Assembly: GCF_029714305.1 (NCBI RefSeq) | Contig: NZ_CP121647.1 | Location: forward strand, 2,004,501 to 2,068,500 | Origin: Bradyrhizobium sp. CB3481 | GTDB lineage: Bacteria; Pseudomonadota; Alphaproteobacteria; Rhizobiales; Xanthobacteraceae | Length of the DNA stretch: 64,000 bases | Reading direction: 5' to 3' | Shown: positions 53,080 through 62,235 of the stretch, one piece after another | How positions within the stretch are numbered: position 1 is the first letter of the stretch | Layout: each line of letters starts with the position of its first letter | Notes under the pieces: model-generated | Database searches by the model: none | What the model saw: the letters and a program-made list of their open reading frames with translations, nothing else | What the model was told of the DNA's origin: nothing | Position numbers and translations under genes: made by a program

Positions 53080-53982
53080 CTAGGTAGGTTTCGCGTCCTT
53101 CCACGCGCATAGTGAGAGGCCGCCGCGGAAAGAACCTAATCGAGCATGCTGCCCGATGACATCAAGCATGGTGAGCAGTAGCGCAACGAGGGTCGGCACG
53201 TCTCCTTTGGGAATGAACGTCCAGGAAACCGAGCGAGTGCGGCGAAACCCAGCTTGATCCAGCAGCAGGGAAAACTCTTCGTGAGTCAGTACTCGGTCAC
53301 TGGAGAGATGCCTGGTGCCAAACCCCAACACAGGCGCTATCGTCCGATACCAAACGTAGTCGGCATTCAGTGTCAGGCAGAAAAAACGGCCACCAATCTT
53401 CAGCACCCTATATATGCTGGCCAATACCGCTCTTTTGTCGAGCATGTGCTCGAGCCCACCGATACAAATGGCCAGATCGACCGACTGGTCCCCGATTCCG
53501 TTCAGATCCTCGGCGTTGCCCACCTCAAATGTGAGATTGGCTTTCCAAGGGGAGTTACAAAGACGAGCGCGCGCCAATGCGATCATGCCCGGGGAGAGAT
53601 CAATCCCGATGCCACGAGCTACTTCAGGAGCAAGGGCGAGGAGGTGATGGCCGTTTCCGCAACCGACGTCCAGCACCACATCAGAGGGCCGGATTCGAGC
53701 CAGGCTTCGCACAAGCGCGAGTCGGTATTCGAGCAGCCGTTGCGGGTGACCGTGCTGCTCGGGGGATCCTGTTGATGCACATCGATCAAAGAAAGACCTG
53801 ATGTCCGTGGAGTTGCATGAGGGAGTGGTCCTGACGCCGCGAAACCTTAACCAAGGCGCTCGTCGTTCGGCGTCGGGTGTCTGTCCCCGCAGGGGGCGGC
53901 CTGCGAGATCGGCAGAACTTATCGGATTCCGCGGTTGTATCATCGGCATGACAGGCCACCCGAGAATCCAGTCTAGCGGCAA
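53080..53982 (-). CDS. Class I SAM-dependent methyltransferase, start unresolved
   Basis: The SAM motif VVLDVGCGNGHHLLALAPEV, followed by GIGIDLSPGMIALARARL, VGNAEDL and ICIGGLEHMLDKRAVLASIY, is intact. The domain starts near 53815 (IRSFFDRCASTGSPEQHG). About 58 residues before that are not protein-like (start at MPLDWILGWPV), and no start codon lies between, so the true start may have been lost by an indel or a rare codon is used. Overall it resembles small-molecule methyltransferases. Last gene of the pteridine-like set on this strand. Confidence 0.8.
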   Translation of the reverse strand: MPLDWILGWPVMPMIQPRNPISSADLAGRPLRGQTPDAERRAPWLRFRGVRTTPSCNSTDIRSFFDRCASTGSPEQHGHPQRLLEYRLALVRSLARIRPSDVVLDVGCGNGHHLLALAPEVARGIGIDLSPGMIALARARLCNSPWKANLTFEVGNAEDLNGIGDQSVDLAICIGGLEHMLDKRAVLASIYRVLKIGGRFFCLTLNADYVWYRTIAPVLGFGTRHLSSDRVLTHEEFSLLLDQAGFRRTRSVSWTFIPKGDVPTLVALLLTMLDVIGQHARLGSFRGGLSLCAWKDAKPT

Positions 53983-54195
53983 TCAACAATCCAATTGCTC
54001 CGCGTAAGTTCCCCGGGGAGAGCACCTGCATCGCTCGTGCGGAACTGACGCGTCGAATAGGCTGGTGGACGCCGCAGAAATTTCTTTGGATTTCGGCCCC
54101 GAAAGGTGGAACGTCCTCGAGGGGGTTCGTAGTCGGGATTGGCCACAGTTTCCGCCTCGGCGAAGCTGAAGACAATTCCTGGCGGAGTGTCGATT

Positions 54196-55107
54196 ATGAG
54201 CTGGTTTTTCATCGCCTTGTGGGCGCCATTCCTACTTGCTTGCGCCAACCACAATGACAAGTTTTTGCTATCGAGATACCTCGAGCAGAAAAGTATCGGA
54301 TCCATTGTCATACTCTCTTCGCTGTTCAGCGGCGTGGCGATCCCGATAGTATTGTTCATTCAGCCGGACGTGTGTGACGTCAGCTTCGTTAACGGAACCG
54401 CGCTTGTCGCGACCGGAATGTCGAGCGTCTTCGCCGCTGTTTGCTATCTCTACGCACTTGACCTCGATGAGGCATCTTTCGTTACCCCGTTTTATCAGAC
54501 GGTGCCCATCTTTGCTTACTTCCTTGGTTACTTCATTCTGAGTGAAACGATCACGCTTGCTCAAGGATTGGGTTCGTTCGCTATTGTTGTTGGTGCGCTT
54601 GCATTGTCGTTTGAATTTGGTCGGCGGGGAATGCGGTTCAAGCGAGACGTTGTGGCATTGATGCTGGGGGCATCTTTCTTGAGTGCGGTAAATGGCGTCA
54701 TTTTCAAGCTGATCGCAGTGGACAGGGGTTTTTGGGTTTCGCTTTTTTGGGGTTTCGTCGGCCAAACGGTGACCGGTCTGACCTTCCTGGTCTGCGTTCC
54801 AAGTTACCGCAGAGATTTCCTCCATCTCTTCAGGCAATCGAAAGTTGGCGCTGTTGGCCTCATCGCGTTGAGCAAGACATTGTTCAGCGTCAGCGAAGCC
54901 GTCACGCTTTACGCGACGCTCCTGGCGCCCGTCGCATTGGTTTTTCTCGTGAATTCGTTCCAGCCACTTTTCGTCTTTGCATTCGGTATCGTGTTGACCC
55001 TGTTTTTCCCTCGGGTGGCCAAGGAATCGCTAGATCGCACGAAGATGCTACAAAAGAGCCTGGGAATTTGCCTCATGCTCGTGGGTGGTTACTTGATCAG
55101 CAGATAA
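54196..55107 (+). CDS. DMT/EamA-family transporter
   Basis: The 303-residue protein has ten hydrophobic helices in two five-helix halves (WFFIALWAPFLLACANHNDK; LDEASFVTPFYQTVPIFAYF; and in half two GLIALSKTLFSVSEAVTLYA and PVALVFLVNSFQPLFVFAFG). Members export metabolites. GGAG is ten bases before the ATG. Codon use is more A/T-rich than anywhere else in the window, suggesting separate origin. It might export the pathway product next to it, but it is transcribed away from it. Confidence 0.85.
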   Translation: MSWFFIALWAPFLLACANHNDKFLLSRYLEQKSIGSIVILSSLFSGVAIPIVLFIQPDVCDVSFVNGTALVATGMSSVFAAVCYLYALDLDEASFVTPFYQTVPIFAYFLGYFILSETITLAQGLGSFAIVVGALALSFEFGRRGMRFKRDVVALMLGASFLSAVNGVIFKLIAVDRGFWVSLFWGFVGQTVTGLTFLVCVPSYRRDFLHLFRQSKVGAVGLIALSKTLFSVSEAVTLYATLLAPVALVFLVNSFQPLFVFAFGIVLTLFFPRVAKESLDRTKMLQKSLGICLMLVGGYLISR

Positions 55108-55331
55108 CATCTGACCGAGCTAACGAAGCCACCTTTGGCGGGGCACGAGTCCGGTATCGACTCCAACGTGACGGCCGCGCTGTTCGCGTCCGGACCTGGC
55201 CCGTTCCTGCCGATAACCCCTCCTCAAGGTCAGGTCGGCTTCTTGGGGTAGATCGGAAGTGGCGATCCGCCAGGCTCTACGGCGAATTTAGAGCCGGAGC
55301 AGAAGTCGCATACTTCGGTTAAGAGTGCTTT

Positions 55332-58300
55332 CTAGGCCAACTCAGCGAGTAGCGCGGCGGCCTCTTTGAGGTCGCGAGTATCGAAGCCTTCGGTGAAGCA
55401 GCCGTAGATCGGCGCGAGCAGGTCGCGCGCGTCGGTGCGCTTGCCTTGATCGCACCAGAGGCGGGCCATGCTGGTGGCGGCGCGCAATTCCCAAAGCCTC
55501 GCGCCCTGTTTCTGCGCTGTTGCAAGCGCGCGGCCGAGCCAGCACTCCGCATTGTGTCGATCCGATGTGGTGATCAGCACCTCCGCCATGAGCCGGTACA
55601 GCTCCGCCTCGTACCACCGCTCGTCGGTTAGCTCGACCAGCTCGAGGGCTTCATTTAACAGGCTGATCCCGTCGGCGGTTCGGTTCGCTCGCCGGTGCGC
55701 TTCCGCCAGCAGACCAAGATAGTAAGGCACCTTAATCTCGGCACCCGTTGCTCGCTTCGTCGCCAGCCCCCACCGCATCCTGCTGATGGCCTCCTCGATG
55801 GATCCTGCGCCAGCGAGCATGGCCCACCCTCGGAAACAGGTCCCCGTTCCGACGAAGTGAGGGAAACCTTGTTCGGTCGCGAGTGCCACCAGCTCCTCGG
55901 CTTGTTCCTCAAGAATCGCCCCGTCGCAGCGAAGTTGGTGAAAAACACAGCTGACGTGCAGCGCATATGCCAATGTATAGGGGTGTGACAGCTCGCGTGC
56001 CCAAGCCAGCGAGATTCGGCTTTGCGCCAGCGCCTGATCCGGCTGTCCGAGCAGCAGATGTGTCCAGGCAACGAAGCTCTCGCAGGTGACGCGCACGTCG
56101 TGCGGCGTCAGCTTCGGAGGCCGGTGCCTGGCCTGGTCGTAGAAATCGAGCGACTGTCGCAGGTGGCAAAGTGCACGGCTGAACTCGGCACGAAACAGAT
56201 GGCTGACGCCCATGTTCCGGTGCGCGATCAGCTTGGTCTCGCTATCATTTCGGCCTTCAGAAAGCTGAAGTAGTTCGTTTGCCAGTTCCTGGCTTGCACG
56301 GATCTGTGCGCTATTAAGCAGGTACGAGAGAGCGCCGGCCCACGCTCTCGCAATCTGCGCTCCCTCCGGCGCGTCATGGCATAACTCGCGGGCCCGGGCA
56401 TAGGCTGCACCGGCCTCGGGCGAAGCCCATCCTTTGGCTGCGGTAAGGGCCCCGGCGAACGCGAGCTGAAGCGAACGTTCATTGGAGCGTTGCTCCGGGC
56501 TTTTTGGTTGGCTGCCGAGCAACTCGAGCGCCTTGCCAAAATGTGAAGCCGCCTCGGCCATGGTCGAACGTTGAACGGCCGAGCGCCCGGCCTTGTCCCA
56601 ATACGCGATTGCCTCTTCCACCATGCCAGCGCTGGCACAATGCTGCGCCATAAGCTCTGGCTGGGCCGCTGCAATCTCCCGGAACTGCTGTTCCAGCGTG
56701 CTGGCGATGCGGCCATGCAGTTGCTGCCGTCGGCTGCGCAGCAACGTGCTGTAGGCGGCGTCCTGTACTAGCGCGTGCTTGAAGGTATAGGTCGCATCCG
56801 GTGGCGTACCGCGCCGGAAAACCAGCTCCGCGCGGATCAGCTGCTCCAAAGCGCCCTCCAGCCGCGCTGGCGGCATGTCGGCGACGGCACTGATGAGTTC
56901 GTGGGAGAATTGCCGTCCGAGCGTCGCTGCGATCTGTGCCACTTCTCGAGTTGGCGCCAACCGGTCCAGCCGGGCCAGAAGGGAGGCCTGGAGCGTGGTC
57001 GGGATCGCCAAATGGTCTCCGGCCCCGGTCTGCCATCCGCTTTCGATGACAGACTTGGTCAGCTCCTCGATGAATAGCGGCACGCCATCCGTGCGATCGA
57101 TGATCTGATCGGAAATCTCCCTGGGCAATGTCTTTCCGCCGCTTACGTGCGCGATCATCTCGGCGCGGTGCCTGGGCGGCAAGCGGTTGAGACTGAGCAA
57201 GGTCACGTGCGGGCGGCCGACCCAGGGCGGCGTGAACTCCGGTCGAAATGTGAGGAGAATCAGGACGGGCAGCGTCGCGGCTCGATCTATTAGGAGATCA
57301 AGCGACTCCAGCGTGGTGGGGTCGCTCCAGTGGATGTCTTCCCATAGCATCAGCAGCGGCTGCCGCGCCGCGAGCCCTTCGACCTGCTCCACCTGCACGT
57401 GAAGTGTTTTCGCTTTACGCTTCTGCGGCGTGAGATTGAGCGGCGGATAGCGGTCGCCGGTCGGTATCGACAGCAGGTCCGCCAATAGAGGGACGGCTTC
57501 GCTCAGATCCTTGTTTACTATAGCAAGCACCGCCACAAGCTTATCCAGGCGGGTCTCGGCCGTATCCTCGCGTCGAAATCCGGCTGCCTGCTCGAGTTGG
57601 CTGATGCTGGGATATAGCGCACTGTGCTGATGATGTGGCGAGCAGAAGAAACGCAACCGCGTGTGCGGCTCTTTGCCCAACTGCTCCAGCAGGGTTTGTG
57701 CGATGCGCGACTTGCCGATGCCTGGCTCGCCGGCAATCAGGACGACTGAACCGTCGCCGGCCTTCGCCCGCTCCCAGCGCCGCGTCAACAATGCGATCTC
57801 TTCCTCGCGACCGATCAACGGCGTACTGGCGCCCCGTAGGGCCTCGAACCGGCTGCCGACTAGGCTCGCGCCCAAGACCCGCCAGACATGCACCGGATAG
57901 TCAATTCCCGCGACCGGCAACCTGCCGAGATCGCGATAATCAAAGAGGCCACCAAGCATCCGGCGCGTGTTGTCGGCGATGACCACCGTGTTCGGTTCGG
58001 CAAGCCCCTGAAGCCGTGCCGCAAGATTAGGGGTCTCTCCAATGACCGCTTGTTCCTGGGCGGCGCCCTCTCCGAGCAGATCACCGACGACTACTAGGCC
58101 GGTGGCGATACCGACACGCACCCGCAACGAGGTCGCCTGGCCCGCGTCAAGCTTGGCCACGGCCTCGATCAGGGCGAGGGCCGCGCGCACCGCTTGTTCG
58201 GCGTCCTCCTCATGCGCCTGCGGGTACCCGAAATAAGCCAGCACGCCGTCACCGAGGTACTTGGCAACAAAGCCGCCGGACCTGGTGATTACGTCGGCGC

Positions 58301-58691
58301 AACGGCGGTGATAGGCGCCGATGATGTCGCGCAACTCCTCCGGATCGAGCCGCGCCGACAATGCCGTGGAACCGACAAGGTCGGCAAACATGACCGTGAG
58401 CTGGCGGCGTTCGGCTTCTGGAGCCTTGCCGCCAGAGCGGTCTGGCTCGACCGCATGTTGGGCCGTGTCGCGAAAAGTTTCGGCTCGCAACGCGGCGATC
58501 GCATCGAGGAGAATACGGCGATGGCCGACGGCCGTCACACCGAGGTCCCGAAGGTCTTCGGCGGTCAGCTTGGGCAAGATTGCCTCGTCGATCGCGTTTT
58601 CCCGGAATGCCTGCTCATAGCGTTCCAGGCCGAGGCCGCGCAGCCAGGCACTGATATCCATGGCATTCACACGCCTACGTGGCGCACTCAT
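55332..58691 (-). CDS. SAM-domain / class III adenylate cyclase / AAA ATPase / TPR protein
   Basis: The 1119-residue protein has four parts. A sterile-alpha-motif domain spans residues 11-70 (ISAWLRGLGLERYEQAF). A class III cyclase domain follows at 95-270 with metal Asp104 (MFADLVGSTALSAR) and Asp148 (KYLGDGVLAYFGYPQAHEED). An AAA/STAND ATPase domain has Walker A GEPGIGKS at 320-327. A long TPR half completes it. Family members make cyclic AMP or act as sensors in alphaproteobacteria. It stands alone, with no partner genes. Confidence 0.92.
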   Translation of the reverse strand: MSAPRRRVNAMDISAWLRGLGLERYEQAFRENAIDEAILPKLTAEDLRDLGVTAVGHRRILLDAIAALRAETFRDTAQHAVEPDRSGGKAPEAERRQLTVMFADLVGSTALSARLDPEELRDIIGAYHRRCADVITRSGGFVAKYLGDGVLAYFGYPQAHEEDAEQAVRAALALIEAVAKLDAGQATSLRVRVGIATGLVVVGDLLGEGAAQEQAVIGETPNLAARLQGLAEPNTVVIADNTRRMLGGLFDYRDLGRLPVAGIDYPVHVWRVLGASLVGSRFEALRGASTPLIGREEEIALLTRRWERAKAGDGSVVLIAGEPGIGKSRIAQTLLEQLGKEPHTRLRFFCSPHHQHSALYPSISQLEQAAGFRREDTAETRLDKLVAVLAIVNKDLSEAVPLLADLLSIPTGDRYPPLNLTPQKRKAKTLHVQVEQVEGLAARQPLLMLWEDIHWSDPTTLESLDLLIDRAATLPVLILLTFRPEFTPPWVGRPHVTLLSLNRLPPRHRAEMIAHVSGGKTLPREISDQIIDRTDGVPLFIEELTKSVIESGWQTGAGDHLAIPTTLQASLLARLDRLAPTREVAQIAATLGRQFSHELISAVADMPPARLEGALEQLIRAELVFRRGTPPDATYTFKHALVQDAAYSTLLRSRRQQLHGRIASTLEQQFREIAAAQPELMAQHCASAGMVEEAIAYWDKAGRSAVQRSTMAEAASHFGKALELLGSQPKSPEQRSNERSLQLAFAGALTAAKGWASPEAGAAYARARELCHDAPEGAQIARAWAGALSYLLNSAQIRASQELANELLQLSEGRNDSETKLIAHRNMGVSHLFRAEFSRALCHLRQSLDFYDQARHRPPKLTPHDVRVTCESFVAWTHLLLGQPDQALAQSRISLAWARELSHPYTLAYALHVSCVFHQLRCDGAILEEQAEELVALATEQGFPHFVGTGTCFRGWAMLAGAGSIEEAISRMRWGLATKRATGAEIKVPYYLGLLAEAHRRANRTADGISLLNEALELVELTDERWYEAELYRLMAEVLITTSDRHNAECWLGRALATAQKQGARLWELRAATSMARLWCDQGKRTDARDLLAPIYGCFTEGFDTRDLKEAAALLAELA

Positions 58692-59045
58692 CCACTGGCT
58701 TTCGCCGCGCCGAGTCGGACGATATGGTAGCCGAGCGCGGTCGGTCGAGTCGCTCGCCGACCGTCGTACGAGATGAGGTAGCCAGTTTACCCCACCACAT
58801 AGGACGAAACACGCTTTTTTGCTCGTGGGCGCCTCCGCATCCGTGGACGAACCCGAGCGAGCCTCAGAGAACGGCTCAGCCTAACGATCCCGGCGATTAT
58901 CGCGCTCGCCCATGAGACGGATCACCCTGTCTCAATAGTCGCGCGGCTGCGCCGCATTCGTTTTCTTGAAAATATAGAATGAACTAGGAAACCTTCGTGA
59001 GCCGGCGCGTTCGTACAAAGGACGCTATGACGGGGAGGACTTTCC
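58692..59045. other. Intergenic region without a gene
   Basis: Divergent gap between the cyclase gene and the small secreted protein. I see neither a plausible frame nor a clear operator. Confidence 0.5.
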
Positions 59046-59327
59046 ATGCGAACCACAATCGTTGCGGTGCTTGTAGCGAGCGGCACCATGATGGCCCTGC
59101 CAGCACTGGCGCAGCAGCAGCAGCCGGTACCGAACCCACAAATGCAGGAGGAGGCTGACAAGGGCATCAAGACTCGCCAGTCCGGTGAGTCGGGGTATGT
59201 CGGCGAGCAGGAGAAGCCCGGTGCTGCCGCCCGCCCCCCTGGTAAGACTGACACTGCGCCACCGACAACGGGCTCAGCCACCGGCACCTCGACCGGGGCG
59301 ACAGGCAGCGGTGAAAAGCCGCGCTGA
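59046..59327 (+). CDS. Small secreted proline/threonine-rich protein (93 residues)
   Basis: Signal peptide of about 22 residues (TIVAVLVASGTMMALPALA-QQ), then a low-complexity polar mature part (QQQQPVPNPQMQEEADKGIK) with a Thr/Gly/Ser tail. GGGGAGG precedes the ATG. Such small exported proteins are common in Bradyrhizobium. The similar small protein at 61921-62181 suggests a pair around the PQQ enzyme. Function unknown. Confidence 0.65.
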   Translation: MRTTIVAVLVASGTMMALPALAQQQQPVPNPQMQEEADKGIKTRQSGESGYVGEQEKPGAAARPPGKTDTAPPTTGSATGTSTGATGSGEKPR

Positions 59328-59456
59328 GCCTTCTGGAAGTGTAGCACGCCTGAGCGTAATCTCGCCTTCCTGACGCGGGGTTCGTGACCCTTGCCGTCAA
59401 GCACCGAGGTTACACGCGACGAAGATCCAGGCTCATAGCGGAGCTGGAGAGGACAA

Positions 59457-60047
59457 ATGCGGTGTCCGAAGCAAACGCGACGCTCGCTTCTTTTGACCAC
59501 GCTCGCCGCCGGAGCGTTTCTGACCGGGGGGAGGTTCGCTGCCGCACAAGAAGATCAGCCCGGCAGCAGCGACCGACCGAAAAAAGGCGATCTTCTTGTT
59601 TTCTCGGAAGGCGAACGCGTTGGCGCCATCATCGCGCCCGACGACGTAAAGCTCGGCCAACCGCCGCTGCATACCTGGCCAAAGGATCCCAAGACTTCGG
59701 TCGTTCGTAACGGCTCGCGGTTGAACGAGATCCTCATCGTAAGGCTTGATGCCGGCGAAATGGATGAGGAGACCCGCGCACGCTCTGCTGAGGGCATCGT
59801 AGCCTATTCCGCTATCTGTACTCACGCCGGATGTTCTGTCACCGGCTGGCTGAAGTCCGAGACGGGCGATAAAGACGTTCTCAAGTGCTTTTGTCACAAT
59901 TCCGAATTCAATCCGCGGGAAGGCGCGCAAGTCGTGTTCGGACCCGCGCCCCGGCGTCTGCCGGCGCTCCCGCTGGCAATAGCCGACGGCTCGCTCACCA
60001 TAGCTGCAACATTCGTCGGAAAGGTAGGTGCTCAACAACCAGGGTGA
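59457..60047 (+). CDS. Rieske [2Fe-2S] protein, Tat-type signal
   Basis: The 196-residue protein starts with a Tat-like signal (TRRSLLLTTLAAGAFL). Cluster ligands are Cys121 and His123 (CTHAGC) and Cys144 and His147 (CFCH), with Cys126/Cys146 placed for the disulfide, the form of bc1-type and arsenite-oxidase-type Rieske subunits. The terminal GPAPRRLPALPLAI is the family Pro loop. It lies 87 bases before the PQQ dehydrogenase, so it may accept its electrons; inferred. Confidence 0.9.
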   Translation: MRCPKQTRRSLLLTTLAAGAFLTGGRFAAAQEDQPGSSDRPKKGDLLVFSEGERVGAIIAPDDVKLGQPPLHTWPKDPKTSVVRNGSRLNEILIVRLDAGEMDEETRARSAEGIVAYSAICTHAGCSVTGWLKSETGDKDVLKCFCHNSEFNPREGAQVVFGPAPRRLPALPLAIADGSLTIAATFVGKVGAQQPG

Positions 60048-60134
60048 TGGGGCGCGGTCGCATCGGATTCCCATGCCCCAGATGATCGCACCACCAAGGG
60101 TGTGCAGAGAGAAAGAGCTAGGGAGATGACGTCC

Positions 60135-61862
60135 ATGACCAGAAAGCAATGGCTATTATCGGGATGTGTTGCATGCACAACCCTTATCTCAATCGCCGCT
60201 GTCGCCGGTCCGATCGAAAATTACAGCCCGGTGACGCAAGCCCGCTTGGAAAATCCCGAACCCGGCAACTGGATGCTATATCGGCGGACCTATGACGGGC
60301 AGGGCTATAGTCCGCTCGAGCAGATCAATAGCTCCAACGTCAAGAATCTCAGCCCCGTGTGGACCTTCTCCACCGGCGTGATCGAGGGCCATGAGGCGCC
60401 GCCGATCGTCAACAACGGTGTGATGTTCGTCACCACACCGATGGGCCAGGTGATCGCGCTGGATGCCAAGACCGGCGAAGAATATTGGCGCTACAAGTGG
60501 CAGCTACCGGAAGATTTGTTTCAGCTGCATCCGACCAACCGCGGCGTCGGCTTGTGGCAGGACAAGCTCTATCTCGCCACGACCGATGATCACGTGGTTG
60601 CTCTCGATGCCAAAACCGGCAAGGTTCTCTGGGATACGAAAGTGCAGGACTACAGGAAGGGGCAATACCTGACGTTGATGCCGCTGGTCATCGACGGAAA
60701 GGTCATCGTCGGCGGCTCTGGCGGCGAACTCGGCGTCCGGGGCTATGTCGTCGCGTATGACGCCAATAGCGGCAAGGAGTTGTGGCGCACTTTCACGATC
60801 CCCGCCCCCGGCGAACCAGGCCATGAGACATGGACCGGCGACGACTGGAAGACTGGCGGCGGATCCGCATGGATGACCGGCAATTACGACAAGGACACCA
60901 AGACCATTTATTGGGGCGTTGGTAATGCTGCGCCATGGCCCGGAGACGCTCACCCCGGCGACAACCTCTACACGAGTTCCGTGCTCGGCCTCGATCCCGA
61001 GACTGGCAAGATCAAGACACATTTCCAGTACCATCAGAACGACTCCTGGGATTGGGACGAGGTGGAGGCGCCGATACTGGTCGATCTGCAAAGGGATGGC
61101 CGGACCATCAAGAGCTTAATCCATCCGGGACGGAACGCGATCTTCTGGGTCTTGGAGCGCAAGGCGGACAAGATCAGCTACGTAGCCGGCTGGCCCTTTG
61201 TTTCCACCGATGTCTGGAAAGGCATTGAGCCCGAGACCGGCAAGCCGATTGTCGACCCCGCGCACAAGCCGGTGGTCGGCAAGCGGGTCGAGTTCTGCCC
61301 GTCACTGTGGGGTGGCAAGGACTGGCCGTCGGCGGCCTACAGCCAGAAGACGAAATATGTCTATGTGCCGGCCAACGAGAACACCTGCGGCGGCTTCTCT
61401 GGCGAGAAGGTGCCGCTGGTTCCAGGCCAGCTCTGGCTTGGCACCAAGCCTGAGGACATCGGTCTGACGCTCCGTCCCGGCGCCAAACACATCGGCGAAC
61501 TACAGGCCTGGGATCCCGCAACCGGCAAGAAAGTCTGGTCGCACAACTTCCCGAAGTCGCAATTGTTTGGTTCGGTACTGGCGACCGCGGGCGATCTCGT
61601 CTTTGTCGGTGGGACCAATGATCGCTACTTCCGCGCCTTCGACGCCAAGAGCGGCGAACTATTGTGGGAGCAGAAGACCAACTCCGGCATTATGGGCATG
61701 CCGGTTTCCTATGAGGTCGATGGCACGCAATACATTGCGATCCAGTCCGGCTGGGGCGTCGACGCGCAACGCATCCAGGATGCACTTGCCACCCAGAACG
61801 TCGGGGTGGAAAACAACGTGCCGCAGGGCGGCGTGGTTTGGGTATTCGCCGTCAAAAAATAG
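60135..61862 (+). CDS. PQQ-dependent alcohol dehydrogenase (methanol/ethanol type), putative lanthanide form
   Basis: The 575-residue periplasmic eight-bladed propeller has a signal peptide of about 24 residues. Metal and PQQ ligands are Glu198, Asn264 (GVGNAAPWPGD) and catalytic Asp306 in SWDWDEVEAP, with a second Asp at 308. Asp at that +2 place is the mark of lanthanide-dependent XoxF/ExaF enzymes; calcium enzymes have Ala, Ser or Thr. The vicinal Cys pair of the family is replaced by HPTNRG at 132. The ATG at 60135 has GGGAG nine bases before. It oxidises primary alcohols to aldehydes. A strong terminator follows. Confidence 0.92.
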   Translation: MTRKQWLLSGCVACTTLISIAAVAGPIENYSPVTQARLENPEPGNWMLYRRTYDGQGYSPLEQINSSNVKNLSPVWTFSTGVIEGHEAPPIVNNGVMFVTTPMGQVIALDAKTGEEYWRYKWQLPEDLFQLHPTNRGVGLWQDKLYLATTDDHVVALDAKTGKVLWDTKVQDYRKGQYLTLMPLVIDGKVIVGGSGGELGVRGYVVAYDANSGKELWRTFTIPAPGEPGHETWTGDDWKTGGGSAWMTGNYDKDTKTIYWGVGNAAPWPGDAHPGDNLYTSSVLGLDPETGKIKTHFQYHQNDSWDWDEVEAPILVDLQRDGRTIKSLIHPGRNAIFWVLERKADKISYVAGWPFVSTDVWKGIEPETGKPIVDPAHKPVVGKRVEFCPSLWGGKDWPSAAYSQKTKYVYVPANENTCGGFSGEKVPLVPGQLWLGTKPEDIGLTLRPGAKHIGELQAWDPATGKKVWSHNFPKSQLFGSVLATAGDLVFVGGTNDRYFRAFDAKSGELLWEQKTNSGIMGMPVSYEVDGTQYIAIQSGWGVDAQRIQDALATQNVGVENNVPQGGVVWVFAVKK

Positions 61863-61884
61863 TCGCGGGTAAAGCCTCGACGAG

Positions 61885-61916
61885 AGAAGCGGCGGACTGA
61901 AAGGTCCGCCGCTTCT
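61885..61916. terminator. Strong bidirectional intrinsic terminator
   Basis: A 13-bp perfect stem (AGAAGCGGCGGAC and its complement) with loop TGAAAG, followed by GTTTCT on the plus strand. It lies between the PQQ-dehydrogenase stop and the convergent small gene, ending five bases before it. Confidence 0.85.
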
Positions 61917-61920
61917 GTTT

Positions 61921-62181
61921 CTATTTGCCCTTGGTCTCGACCTTCGCTTTCTCGTCCTCATTCATCTTCTTCACCGTCGGATCGCGGCTGGCTTGCCCCG
62001 TGGTCTGGGTCGTCGTGGCCGGCGGTGCGTTACTGGGCATGGAGCTTTGCTCGGCAGGATTCTTGGCCGGCCGTGTGGCGGTGGCAGGCGGCGGGTTTGC
62101 CTGCGCGCTCGCCGCCTGTGCGTTCAAAAGAAGGGCGCCCGCCAATAGCGATAACGCGAGCGCCGTTGGGTTGGGTTTCAT
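61921..62181 (-). CDS. Small secreted protein of 86 residues
   Basis: Signal peptide ([23 protein letters not shown]), then a Pro/Ala/Thr-rich polar part ending with basic and acidic residues ([15 protein letters not shown]). It lies between the terminator and the molybdenum-hydroxylase gene. No family recognised. Confidence 0.65.
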   Translation of the reverse strand: MKPNPTALALSLLAGALLLNAQAASAQANPPPATATRPAKNPAEQSSMPSNAPPATTTQTTGQASRDPTVKKMNEDEKAKVETKGK

Positions 62182-62235
62182 TGATCTGAACTCCTCTCAG
62201 ATCAAGGAAAACGGCCCGTTCGATCTAACGTTCCC

